From Clostridia bacterium (GTDB taxonomy: Bacteria > Bacillota > Clostridia > Christensenellales > Aristaeellaceae), in contig JAFXUZ010000028.1 of NCBI GenBank assembly GCA_017524725.1, positions 1-64,000 on the forward strand: a DNA stretch of 64,000 nt, in the 5' to 3' direction. Numbering within the stretch: position 1 is the stretch's first letter; each line of letters opens with the position of its first letter. Made by a program: the position numbers and the translations under genes. Positions 7,594 through 16,232 of the stretch are shown here, piece by piece. The notes beneath the pieces are model-generated. The model was given only the letters and a program-made list of their open reading frames with translations, ran no database searches and had not been told where the DNA came from.

Positions 7594-9353
7594 ACAAAAT
7601 GAGGAAACTGGCAAGATCGGTCCGGGAATACAAAAAATACGCGTTCCTGTCGCCCATACTGATGATGGGCGAGGTCGTCATGGAGGTGCTGATCCCGATG
7701 ATCACGGCCTCCATTATCGACAGGGGTATAGAAATGGGCGACATGAAGCATGTGGCGCTGATGGGGGCCCTCCTTGTGCTGGCGTCCTTCGTCTCCCTGT
7801 TTTTCGGTGTGATGGCCGGCCGGAGCGCTTCCATCGCCGGCGCGGGCTTTGCCAAAAACCTGCGGCAGGACCTGTTCTACCGCATCCAGGACTTTTCCTT
7901 TGCCAATATCGACCGCTTTTCCACATCATCCCTGGTAACGAGACTGACCACCGACGTGACCAACGTCCAGAACGCGTTCCAGATGCTGATCCGCATGGCC
8001 TTCCGCGCCCCGATCATGCTGGTGTTCGCTGTGATCATGGCCGTGAGGATCAACGGCCGGCTGAGCATGGTGTTCCTGATCGCCCTGCCGATCCTGGGCC
8101 TGGGCCTGTTCCTGATCATGTCCCGCGCTCATCCCGTTTTTACCCGGGTATTCAAGACTTACGACCGGCTGAACGGGGTGGTGCGGGAAAATGTACGCGG
8201 GATCCGGGTGGTAAAAAACTATGTTCGCGAGGACTATGAAAACCGTAAGTTCAAAAGCGTGTCGGAGGACATCTTCAGGGATTTTTCCAAAGCGGAAAAG
8301 ATCGTTGCCTTCAACGGTCCGCTGATGAACCTTTGTGTGTACGGATGTATGATCCTGGTGTCATGGTTCGGCGCCCACCTGATCGTCCAGAGCGGGAACG
8401 GAGCGCTGAATCCGGACGGGATGACCGTAGGCCAGCTCAATTCCATGTTCACCTATGTCAACATGATCCTGGGCTCCCTGATGATGCTCTCTTTTATGAT
8501 CATCATGTTCACGATCTCCAGGGCTTCTGTCGACCGCATCAGCGAAGTGCTGAACGAGGAGACCACCATGGCCGATCCGGATAACCCGGTGACCGAAATG
8601 AAGGACGGGTCCATCCGGTTTGACCATGTGTCCTTCAGCTACTCCGGCAATAAGGACCGCCTGGCCCTGACCGACATATGCCTGGATATCCCCTCCGGCG
8701 CCACGGTGGGGATCCTGGGCGGCACCGGATCCAGCAAATCCACCCTGGTGCAGTTGATCCCGCGGCTTTATGACGTAACCGACGGAACGCTGACGGTGGG
8801 CGGTGTGGACGTAAAGCAGTACGGTATGGAATTCCTGCGGGAGCAGGTGTCCATGGTGCTGCAGAAAAACGAGCTTTTCGCCGGCACCGTCAAGGACAAT
8901 TTGCGCTGGGGCAACGAGAACGCCACCGATGAGGAGATCGTTGCCGCGGCGAAGGCGGCGTGCGCCGACGAATTTGTGCAAAAAATGCCGGATGGATACG
9001 ACACATGGATCGAGCACGGAGGGGCCAATGTGTCCGGCGGGCAGAAACAGCGACTGTGCATTGCCCGCGCCCTGCTCAAAAAGCCGAAGATCCTGATCCT
9101 GGACGATTCCACCAGCGCGGTGGATACCCGCACGGATGCGATGATCCGTTCCGCCTTCCGCACCGAGATTCCCGACACCACCAAACTGATCATCGCCCAG
9201 AGGGTGGCCTCCGTTGAGGACGCCGATATGGTGGTGCTTCTGGAGGCAGGCAGGGTCGTCGCCTGTGATACCCCTCAGAACCTGATGAAGAACAGCGCCA
9301 TTTACCGCGAGATCGCCGAGTCTCAGAAGAAGGGGGCGACAGAAAATGTCTGA
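7590..9353 (+). CDS. ABC exporter half-transporter, degenerate-site subunit
   Basis: 587-residue fused membrane/ATPase half-transporter: six membrane helices (about 20-310), then the nucleotide-binding domain. Walker A is GGTGSSKST, the signature VSGGQ is canonical, and Walker B ends LDDSTSAVD, with Asp where the catalytic Glu normally stands. In heterodimeric exporters such as TM287/288 this Glu-to-Asp change marks the subunit that builds the non-hydrolysing site. It overlaps the MarR gene by 4 bases and the next half-transporter by 8, which supports co-assembly. Likely pumps drugs or lipophilic toxins outward; the substrate is not readable from sequence. Confidence 0.92.
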   Translation: MNKMRKLARSVREYKKYAFLSPILMMGEVVMEVLIPMITASIIDRGIEMGDMKHVALMGALLVLASFVSLFFGVMAGRSASIAGAGFAKNLRQDLFYRIQDFSFANIDRFSTSSLVTRLTTDVTNVQNAFQMLIRMAFRAPIMLVFAVIMAVRINGRLSMVFLIALPILGLGLFLIMSRAHPVFTRVFKTYDRLNGVVRENVRGIRVVKNYVREDYENRKFKSVSEDIFRDFSKAEKIVAFNGPLMNLCVYGCMILVSWFGAHLIVQSGNGALNPDGMTVGQLNSMFTYVNMILGSLMMLSFMIIMFTISRASVDRISEVLNEETTMADPDNPVTEMKDGSIRFDHVSFSYSGNKDRLALTDICLDIPSGATVGILGGTGSSKSTLVQLIPRLYDVTDGTLTVGGVDVKQYGMEFLREQVSMVLQKNELFAGTVKDNLRWGNENATDEEIVAAAKAACADEFVQKMPDGYDTWIEHGGANVSGGQKQRLCIARALLKKPKILILDDSTSAVDTRTDAMIRSAFRTEIPDTTKLIIAQRVASVEDADMVVLLEAGRVVACDTPQNLMKNSAIYREIAESQKKGATENV

Positions 9354-11349
9354 AAACAAGAACAATAACACGTCCTCCTCCGGACGCAGGCATGCCGCTC
9401 CGGTCCAGGGAAGGCCGGGCGGACGCGGAGGCGCCATGGCCGGCATCGGGGCTGTCAAAAAAATGGACAAAAACACTTTTAAGCGCCTGATGCAGTACAT
9501 CATGGCATACAAAGTCCATTTTATCATCGTGATCCTGTGCATCGTCATTTCAGCTGTGATCGGGGCCGGTTCATCCATTTTCCTCGGCAAGCTGATCGAC
9601 AACCACATCAAGCCCATGGCCGAGGCGGCGGCAAGGAACGAAAATGTGGTCTATACCGGTCTTGTCCGGCTGCTGGTGTTTATGGGATGCCTTTACCTGT
9701 TCTCCATCGCCTGCTCCTATATATACCAGAGGATCATGGTGGTGGTGGGGCAGGGCGTGCTCAAGACCATCCGCGACAGCATGTTCGAACACATGCAGAC
9801 CCTGCCCATCAAATATTTCGACACCAATGCCTACGGCGACATCATGAGCCGGTATACCAACGATACCGACACCCTGCGCCAATTGATCACCCAGTCCATT
9901 CCCCAATTGATCTCCTCCGGGATGACCATCATATCCGTCTTCGTTTCCATGCTGCTCACCAGCGTGTGGCTGACCCTGGTGGTCATCCTGAGCATGGTGC
10001 TGATCATGAAGGTGACGATGAAGGTGGCGGGCCACAGCGGCTCGTTCTTCATGAAGCAGCAGCAGGCCCTTGGCGATGTTAACGCCTACATCGAGGAAAT
10101 GATGAACGGCCAGAAGGTGGTCAAGGTATTCTGCCATGAGGAAAAGAGCAAAAAGGAATTTGACGAACTGAACGGGGAGCTCTTCAACGTATCCAGCAAA
10201 GCCAACATCTATTCCAGCATCCTCGGCCCCATCAACAACAACCTGGGCTATCTCCTTTATGCCGTCATCGCCATCGGCGGAGGCCTGATGGCGGTGGGCG
10301 GGGTCACGAACCTGGCCCTGACCGGTGTCGGCGTTTTATCCCTGGGCAATATCGTCACTTTCCTGCAGCTCAGCCGCAATTTCATCAACCCGGTATCCCA
10401 GCTTTCCCAGCAGCTCAACGTTATCGTGATGGCCATGGCCGGCGCCGGGCGCATCTTCCAATTGCTGGACGAGGAAAGCGAAAAGGACAACGGCTATGTC
10501 ATGCTGGTCAACGCTGTGCGGGATGAAAACGGCGGCCTGACCGAAAGCAGCGAGCGCACGGGCCTTTGGGCCTGGAAACACCGCCATGGCAACGGGACGG
10601 TGGATTACCGTGAACTGATGGGCCAGGTGACTTTCGACCATGTGGACTTCGGCTATGAAGAGGACCGCCTGGTGCTGCACGACATCACGCTGTACGCTAA
10701 ACCCGGCCAGAAGGTGGCCCTGGTGGGCGCTACCGGCGCCGGCAAGACCACCATCACCAACCTGATCAACCGGTTCTATGACATTGCGGACGGCAAGGTA
10801 CGGTATGACGAGATCAACATCAATAAGATCTGCAAGCCGGACCTGCGCCACTCCCTCGGCGTGGTGCTGCAGGAGGTCAACCTGTTTACCGGGACGGTGA
10901 TGGACAACATCCGTTACGGCAAACTGGACGCCACCGACGAGGAATGCATCGCCGCCGCCAAGCTGGTAAACGCAGATTCCTTCATTAATATGCTGCCCCA
11001 GGGATACCAGACCATGCTGGAGAGCGACGGCGCCAATCTGAGCCAGGGCCAGAGGCAGCTTCTGTCCATCGCCAGGGCCGCGGTGGCGGATCCGCCGGTC
11101 ATGATCCTTGACGAGGCTACATCCTCCATCGATACCCGCACAGAGGCCATCGTCCAGAAGGGCATGGACGCGCTGATGCAGGGGCGCACGGTCTTTGTCA
11201 TCGCCCACCGGCTGTCCACCGTGCAGAATTCCGACGTGATCATGGTCCTGGAGCAGGGACGCATCATCGAGCGCGGCACCCACGAGCAGCTGATCGAAAA
11301 GAAAGGCAAATATTATCAGCTGTATACCGGCGCATTTGAACTGGAATAA
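9346..11349 (+). CDS. ABC exporter half-transporter, catalytic subunit
   Basis: 667 residues. A Gly/Arg-rich N-terminal tail of about 45 residues (GRPGGRGGAMAG) precedes six membrane helices and the ATPase domain with Walker A GATGAGKTT, signature LSQGQ and Walker B LDEATSSID with the catalytic Glu present. The signature is altered from LSGGQ. In a heterodimer this signature faces the Walker motifs of the partner encoded just upstream, so both changes fall in the same degenerate site. A short insertion (about 385-420, VRDENGGLTESSERTG) links the two domains. Last gene of the MarR operon. Confidence 0.92.
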   Translation: MSENKNNNTSSSGRRHAAPVQGRPGGRGGAMAGIGAVKKMDKNTFKRLMQYIMAYKVHFIIVILCIVISAVIGAGSSIFLGKLIDNHIKPMAEAAARNENVVYTGLVRLLVFMGCLYLFSIACSYIYQRIMVVVGQGVLKTIRDSMFEHMQTLPIKYFDTNAYGDIMSRYTNDTDTLRQLITQSIPQLISSGMTIISVFVSMLLTSVWLTLVVILSMVLIMKVTMKVAGHSGSFFMKQQQALGDVNAYIEEMMNGQKVVKVFCHEEKSKKEFDELNGELFNVSSKANIYSSILGPINNNLGYLLYAVIAIGGGLMAVGGVTNLALTGVGVLSLGNIVTFLQLSRNFINPVSQLSQQLNVIVMAMAGAGRIFQLLDEESEKDNGYVMLVNAVRDENGGLTESSERTGLWAWKHRHGNGTVDYRELMGQVTFDHVDFGYEEDRLVLHDITLYAKPGQKVALVGATGAGKTTITNLINRFYDIADGKVRYDEININKICKPDLRHSLGVVLQEVNLFTGTVMDNIRYGKLDATDEECIAAAKLVNADSFINMLPQGYQTMLESDGANLSQGQRQLLSIARAAVADPPVMILDEATSSIDTRTEAIVQKGMDALMQGRTVFVIAHRLSTVQNSDVIMVLEQGRIIERGTHEQLIEKKGKYYQLYTGAFELE

Positions 11350-11359
11350 AGGTTCCCGT

Positions 11360-11400
11360 GTCAGGGCGGAACAGAAGCTGTTCCGCCCTGACCCTTTCTG
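11360..11400 (+). terminator. terminator of the exporter operon
   Basis: Perfect 15 bp stem at 11360-11374 / 11378-11392 with a 3-base loop; the following tract is only CCTTTCTG. Confidence 0.8.
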
Positions 11401-11507
11401 CGGACGACGGGCCCCGGGGAATAACCCCGGGAAATATAAATACGAAAAAAGGAAAACACAGATCTGAAAAAAATCGTTTTGTGCGTGCATTTTTCTCCGG
11501 ATGTGTG

Positions 11508-11513
11508 TATAAT
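11508..11513 (+). promoter_or_regulatory. -10 box upstream of the sigma factor pair
   Basis: Perfect TATAAT at 11508-11513. No good -35 at 17 bp (TTGTGC lies 23 bases upstream). A GGAGGAG box at 11523-11529 is not followed by a sensible start, so the next 150 bases are probably leader. Confidence 0.4.
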
Positions 11514-11679
11514 GGAATATAAGGAGGAGAGTTTTTTTCGCCGCGGTACCGGAACTGGAAAACGCTGTTTGTTCACAAACGACAAAGCGTCATGCGAGAC
11601 GTCTTATTCTGTAAAGGCAGGCCGCAGTCTCAGGCGTATGCCACAGGACATACGGCTGTCCCCGGGGAGGTCATTCAAT

Positions 11680-11877
11680 TTGGAAAGAAAACTGAAAGCC
11701 CTTTTTGATTTTCAGGCATTTGAGCAGAACAGAGACCTGCAGGCTGTGATCGATTCGGTCCATGCGCGGTACGCCGTCAGGCGGGAACTCGATATGGACG
11801 AAGCGGATATGGTCAACGCTGCCGGAGACCCCCACATTTTTCAGAAAAAGAAGGAAAATGGAGAGGAAAAAATATGA
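11680..11877 (+). CDS. small protein coupled to the sigma factor
   Basis: A 65-residue soluble, highly charged protein (LERKLKALFDFQAFEQN..., ending in a Lys/Glu-rich tail). I choose the TTG at 11680 because GGGGAGGTC sits 8-9 bases upstream; the frame opens further back without a ribosome site. The stop overlaps the ATG of the sigma factor (ATGA), so the two are translationally coupled. There is no membrane segment and no zinc-binding HxxxCxxC, so it is not a classical anti-sigma factor. I do not recognise a characterised family. A role in regulating the sigma factor is inference from coupling only. Confidence 0.65.
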   Translation: MERKLKALFDFQAFEQNRDLQAVIDSVHARYAVRRELDMDEADMVNAAGDPHIFQKKKENGEEKI

Positions 11878-12356
11878 CGGCTCTGGATCTGGAACAGATA
11901 TACACCGATTATTATAAAAAAGTGATGGGTTACATCTCGGCGAGGATCCGCTCAAGGGCGGATGCCGAGGACCTGTGTTCCGAGGTTTTTGAGAAAGTGC
12001 AGGGGAAACTGGACGAGTTTGACTCGTCCAAGGCTTCGGTCAGCACTTGGATCTTTACGATCACGCGGAATACGGTGATCGACCATTTCCGCCGCACCCG
12101 GCCTTCCGGGGAGCTGGATGAGAATATGGCCGGCGAATTTGAGGTGGACGCCAGCATCCTGCATACAGAATCCCTGAGTTCCCTTGCGGCGGCGTTGAAA
12201 CAGCTGCCAACGGAACTGAGAGATATTATCGTCCTGCGCTATTACGACGGAAAGCCGCTGACGGAGATCGCCGAGTTGATGCACCTGAGCTACGGGGCGG
12301 TAAAGCTTCGCCACCAGAATGCCCTGGTGAAACTGAAGCGCCTGATGGAGGGATAA
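11874..12356 (+). CDS. ECF-type RNA polymerase sigma factor
   Basis: 160 residues, the normal size of a group 4 sigma. Region 2 is seen as IYTDYYKKVMGYISARIRS, then DAEDLCSEVFEKV, then the -10 recognition segment STWIFTITRNTVIDHFRR. Region 4 follows as LPTELRDIIVLRYYDGKPLTEIAELMHLS with its helix-turn-helix GAVKLRHQNALVKLKRLME. It directs RNA polymerase to a small stress regulon. No obvious anti-sigma with a membrane segment adjoins. The only coupled gene is the 65-residue protein upstream. The VanZ-VOC gene 110 bases downstream could belong to the same transcript. Confidence 0.93.
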   Translation: MTALDLEQIYTDYYKKVMGYISARIRSRADAEDLCSEVFEKVQGKLDEFDSSKASVSTWIFTITRNTVIDHFRRTRPSGELDENMAGEFEVDASILHTESLSSLAAALKQLPTELRDIIVLRYYDGKPLTEIAELMHLSYGAVKLRHQNALVKLKRLMEG

Positions 12357-12465
12357 AGGGAGCTTCCGTGAACCGGAACGGCCTGCCGTGTACCGCGCGG
12401 CCCGGCGGCTTGCCTATCCCGCGGGGTCTTCGGGCGAATGAATAATCTGGCGGCGGAGGAACATC

Positions 12466-13551
12466 ATGATCCCGGACGCGAACAGCGTATATACCGGCGC
12501 TTTTGTCACTGTTTTTGTCCTGATCCTGGTCTTTCTGCTTCCCCTTCTTGACCGGAGGATCTGCAGACGGCTGGGATTGAACCTGGAAGGCGGGATCAGT
12601 ACCAATCCCGAAGCGGAAAAGCTGAAAGGCCTGCGCCAGGCGCTGCTGTATGTAATGTTCGGGGTCTATCTGCTGGTGGCGGCTTACCTTGTTTTTTTCT
12701 CTCGGACGGCATCGAACCAATACCAGGTTCATGCCGCCCTGTTTGAAGACCTGAAAAAGGCCGTCAGCATCGATTTCGGCCTTTGGAATTTTGTAAAAGC
12801 GTTTTTTTCCGAAGGCCCGTTTGAGGCGTTTTCCCATGTGCGGATATTCAAGCCGGAGGATGTCATCCAGGTATACATGAATATCCTGCTTTTTGTGCCG
12901 ATGGGATACCTTTTGCCGTATATCTTTCCATGGTTCCGCGCCAAAGTCCGTTATCGCCCGGCAGCGGCCTGTTTTTTTACTTCCCTGTTTATCGAGAATC
13001 TGCAGTTGGTTACCCGCAGGGGACTGTATGACCTGGACGACCTGGTGTCAAATACGTCGGGCGGGTTCCTTGGGCAGGTCCTGTTCATCTCCGTGGCTTA
13101 TGTTGTGACCCATCCCGACTGGCGCAGGGAACTGAGAGCGTACCGCCGCTGGAAAAAGAACGCCCGGAGCAGGACGCTTTACCCGTTCGCCCGCCGAATG
13201 GGCCTGTCACGGACGGTCCTGACGGCGTCAAGGGAAGAGGATATCTGGGATTTTTATGTAATGAAGCTGGGTTTCCGGCTCAAAAAACAGCTGGTACCCC
13301 TGGATTCCTCGGGCACGGACATGCTGCTGGAGATGGGCGGCACCCAGGTGGTGGTCCACTGCCTGAATACGGAGACCGTCGACAGGGAGCAGGAACTGAC
13401 CCTGTCCTGCCGCAATCTCGGGCCCATCATCAGGCGCCTGAACCGGAATGGGATCAGTACCGAAAAGATATCTCCGGACCCGTATACCGGTCTGAGGTGC
13501 GTAAGCTTTTCCGGGCCCGACCGGGTCCGCGTCACCATCATCGAAAAGTAA
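12466..13551 (+). CDS. VanZ-like membrane protein with C-terminal VOC-like domain
   Basis: 361 residues. The N-terminal 230 residues hold about five membrane segments and the VanZ core: NILLFVPMGYLLP, then FIENLQLVTRRGLYDLDDLVSNTSGGFLG. A basic linker (RRWKKNARSR) leads to a soluble domain of about 100 residues resembling a vicinal-oxygen-chelate/glyoxalase fold: IWDFYVMKLGFRLKKQLVPLD, then MLLEMGGTQVVVHCL, a second half-repeat, and CVSFSGPDRVRVTII. VanZ proteins give low-level teicoplanin resistance in enterococci; most family members are uncharacterised. The fusion is unusual and the metal ligands of a true VOC enzyme are not clear. Start ATG 12466 behind GGAGGAAC. Confidence 0.78.
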   Translation: MIPDANSVYTGAFVTVFVLILVFLLPLLDRRICRRLGLNLEGGISTNPEAEKLKGLRQALLYVMFGVYLLVAAYLVFFSRTASNQYQVHAALFEDLKKAVSIDFGLWNFVKAFFSEGPFEAFSHVRIFKPEDVIQVYMNILLFVPMGYLLPYIFPWFRAKVRYRPAAACFFTSLFIENLQLVTRRGLYDLDDLVSNTSGGFLGQVLFISVAYVVTHPDWRRELRAYRRWKKNARSRTLYPFARRMGLSRTVLTASREEDIWDFYVMKLGFRLKKQLVPLDSSGTDMLLEMGGTQVVVHCLNTETVDREQELTLSCRNLGPIIRRLNRNGISTEKISPDPYTGLRCVSFSGPDRVRVTIIEK

Positions 13552-13630
13552 CGCGGGACCCTGCGATATATCAGATGAGTGCCCCGATGGGGTCCGTATA
13601 GATAAACAAACGGAGAAAGGAATGAAACAG

Positions 13631-15217
13631 ATGAAGAAGACCTTTGCCCTGCTGCTTTTCGTGGCCCTTGCGCTTTCCGTGTTCCCTGTCCTGGCTGACG
13701 AACCGGGGGAGGGCGTCCTGCGTACCGCCATCCTCTATGACATCTCCACGATGGATGTGACGAAAACGACCGACGATTACATGATCCCGATGAACGTATT
13801 CGACCGGCTGTTCGAGACCCGCATGATCGATGGGATGTCCCAGGCGGTGGGAAGCCTTTGCACGGACTATAGTGTCAGCGAAGACGGCCTTAAGTATGAC
13901 TTTGTCCTCCGGGAGGGAGTCGTCTTTTCCAACGGCAGCCCCCTGACCGCCTCCGATGTCCAATACAGCTTTGAACGGCTTCTTAAGGAGAACCGGAGCA
14001 ATACGGACGTAGCGCTGGAAGTTGCCGGGGCAGAGGCCCTGGTGAATGGCGAAAGCGGCACGCTCGCGGGCTTTGCCATCACGGACGACACACATTTTTC
14101 CGTCACCCTGAGTGCCCCCAACGCCGGCTTCATTGCCGAGCTTTCGGCGCCCTTCATGTCCGTGGTGGACGCCGAGACCATGGCCGGGGCAAAACAGTTC
14201 GGTACCGATCCGGCCGATACCATCGGCAGCGGTCCTTATATCATCACCGAATGGGTCTCCAACGATCATTACACCCTGGTGTACAATCCTCTGTACTGGG
14301 GCGAGGAGCCCAGCGTTAAAAAACTGATCGTCAGCGTTATTCCCGACGCCGGCACCCAGGACCTGATGTTCCGCAACGGTGAACTTGATATCATCGACCT
14401 ACAGGGCCTGGACAGCGCCATTGTTGAGAGCAGCTATAAACTGTTATTCCCGGAAAGGATCGTTTCCACCCCAAAGGTGGGGCTTACATACCTTGCGATC
14501 AATTCCGGAAACGAGTATTTGAGCGACGTCCGTGTCAGGAAAGCCATCGGAATGGCGCTGGATGTGGAAAGCATCATCACGGGCATTTATTTTGACAACG
14601 CCGTGCGTGAAAACGGGATCATCCCCACCGGCATCTGGGGTCACAACGACGCCCTTCCCGGCTTTTCATACGATCCCGACGGGGCACGGGCCCTCCTTTC
14701 CGAGGCTGGCTACAAGGATGGCGACGTGCGTTTCGAACTGGCGCAGGACAACACCGCCGGCAGCAATATCCGCCTGGTATACGATGCCGTCAGCGATTAC
14801 CTGGCCGCGGTCGGGATCAGGGCCGAAGTCAGGAGCTACGACCATTCCTCCTGGCTGGACCTGCGCAACTCCGGCGCCATGGATGCCTTTGTTGCCCGCT
14901 GGGGCATGGATTACAACGATCCTGCCAATATCATGTACACCTTCTTCGGCAGCCCTGCCAACACCGCTGTCCGCAGCCTGAACTATGCGGATACCGGGAT
15001 CATGGAGAGGGTATCCGCCGCGCGGGCCATCGTTGACGACGGGGAGCGCCAGGCGGAATACCGTGCCCTTGAACAAAAGATCATCGGCGAAGACGCCGCG
15101 TGGATCCCTATGTTCGAGGAACTGCACCTGTACTGCCTGGGGGACCGGGTGGCTTCATTCACGCCCCACTGGGCCGGGTTTACCGATTTCTATATTATCG
15201 ACGTGGTCCTGAAATGA
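13631..15217 (+). CDS. peptide/nickel-type ABC transporter substrate-binding protein (family 5)
   Basis: 528-residue secreted binding protein of the DppA/OppA class. A signal peptide (MKKTFALLLFVALALSVFPVLA) ends at an Ala-x-Ala-like site with no lipobox Cys, which is odd for a Gram-positive binding protein: it may be released or retained otherwise. Family hallmarks are ISTMDVTKTTDDYMIPMNVFDRLFE near the N-terminus, YDFVLREGVVFSNGSPLTASDVQYSFERLL, and VRKAIGMALDVESI. I start at ATG 13631 since AAAGGA abuts the earlier ATG 13622. First gene of a five-gene importer operon. Ligand probably short peptides, but nickel or glycoside ligands also occur in this family. Confidence 0.92.
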   Translation: MKKTFALLLFVALALSVFPVLADEPGEGVLRTAILYDISTMDVTKTTDDYMIPMNVFDRLFETRMIDGMSQAVGSLCTDYSVSEDGLKYDFVLREGVVFSNGSPLTASDVQYSFERLLKENRSNTDVALEVAGAEALVNGESGTLAGFAITDDTHFSVTLSAPNAGFIAELSAPFMSVVDAETMAGAKQFGTDPADTIGSGPYIITEWVSNDHYTLVYNPLYWGEEPSVKKLIVSVIPDAGTQDLMFRNGELDIIDLQGLDSAIVESSYKLLFPERIVSTPKVGLTYLAINSGNEYLSDVRVRKAIGMALDVESIITGIYFDNAVRENGIIPTGIWGHNDALPGFSYDPDGARALLSEAGYKDGDVRFELAQDNTAGSNIRLVYDAVSDYLAAVGIRAEVRSYDHSSWLDLRNSGAMDAFVARWGMDYNDPANIMYTFFGSPANTAVRSLNYADTGIMERVSAARAIVDDGERQAEYRALEQKIIGEDAAWIPMFEELHLYCLGDRVASFTPHWAGFTDFYIIDVVLK

Positions 15218-15244
15218 TCCTCCCGGTATTTTGAGCGCCTGCGC

Positions 15245-15274
15245 GGGGGCGGGATAAACAAACAGCCCGCCCCC
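15245..15274 (+). terminator. intra-operon hairpin after the binding-protein gene
   Basis: GGGGGCGGG (15245-15253) pairs perfectly with CCCGCCCCC (15266-15274), 12-base loop, no T-run. It sits between the SBP and the first permease, the usual place for a 3' stabilising or partial-termination hairpin. Confidence 0.6.
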
Positions 15275-15306
15275 TGCCGCGCAGCCTGATACCCAAAGGA
15301 GGCCGA

Positions 15307-16230
15307 ATGCTGAATCATATCCTGCGCCGCCTCCTTCAGGCCGTTCTGGTCCTGGCCCTGGTGGCGCTTCTGATTTTCCTGATGCTCAGGGTGGTCCCGG
15401 GCAACCCGATCGCCACGATGATGGGCGAGCATGTGGACCCCGCCGTCATCGAACGCATGACATCGGAACTAGGCCTGGACCAGCCGATCACGGTCCAGTT
15501 TTTCAGGTATATCCTGGATGCCATGAAGGGTGACTTCGGCACAAGCTATTCCATGGGGAAGCCGGTGGACGGGCTGATCCGGACCGCTTTCCCCAACACG
15601 CTGATCCTGGCCCTGTGTGCCGCGCTGTTTGCCTGGGTGATGGGCATCATATGCGGCACGGTTTCGGCCGTGCGGAAAAACAGCGTGTTGGACCGGCTGT
15701 TCATGGGCTTTTCCCTGCTGGGAGTTTCGGTGCCCGTGTTCATGGCCGCGATGATGCTGCAGTACGTGTTTGCCTATCACCTTCACTGGCTGGATATTTC
15801 CGGGGTGAAAAACTGGAAAAGCTTCATTCTTCCCGCTGTCGCCCTCGGTTGGAACAGCGCCGGCAGCATATCCCGCCTGGTAAGGTCCACGCTGCTGGAG
15901 ATCCTGCAGGCGGATTATATCGACACCGCCCGCGCCAAGGGGCGGGGGCAGGCCGGCGTCCTCATATTCCACGCGATGCGCAACGCCATGCTCCCGGTGG
16001 TCACGATGATGGCTCTGCAGCTGTCCAGCCTGCTGTCCGGTGCGGTCATTACCGAAAGCATCTTTGCCATCAACGGCATAGGCAGGCTGGCTGTACAGGC
16101 CATCGAAGGAAGGGACATCCCCCTTTTGCAGGGAACGGCGCTTTTTTCCACCGCCCTTGTGATCCTTGGCAACCTGGCAGCGGACCTCCTTTACGGCGTG
16201 CTGGATCCGCGGATCAGGAAGGAGAGCTGA
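15307..16230 (+). CDS. Dpp/Opp-type ABC permease, DppB-like
   Basis: 307-residue inner membrane permease. It opens with MLNHILRRLLQAVLVLALVALLIFLMLRVVPGNP, the family start, and has about six membrane helices. The ATPase-contacting EAA loop reads DYIDTARAKGRGQAGVLIFHAMRNAMLPV. Start ATG 15307 behind AAAGGAGG. It pairs with the DppC-like permease that starts 2 bases after its stop. Confidence 0.93.
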   Translation: MLNHILRRLLQAVLVLALVALLIFLMLRVVPGNPIATMMGEHVDPAVIERMTSELGLDQPITVQFFRYILDAMKGDFGTSYSMGKPVDGLIRTAFPNTLILALCAALFAWVMGIICGTVSAVRKNSVLDRLFMGFSLLGVSVPVFMAAMMLQYVFAYHLHWLDISGVKNWKSFILPAVALGWNSAGSISRLVRSTLLEILQADYIDTARAKGRGQAGVLIFHAMRNAMLPVVTMMALQLSSLLSGAVITESIFAINGIGRLAVQAIEGRDIPLLQGTALFSTALVILGNLAADLLYGVLDPRIRKES

Positions 16231-16232
16231 CG

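Noticed and set aside
8361..9617. 418-codon minus-strand frame opposite the ABC exporter
   Set aside because: Antisense of conserved ATPase motifs; no ribosome site or domain.
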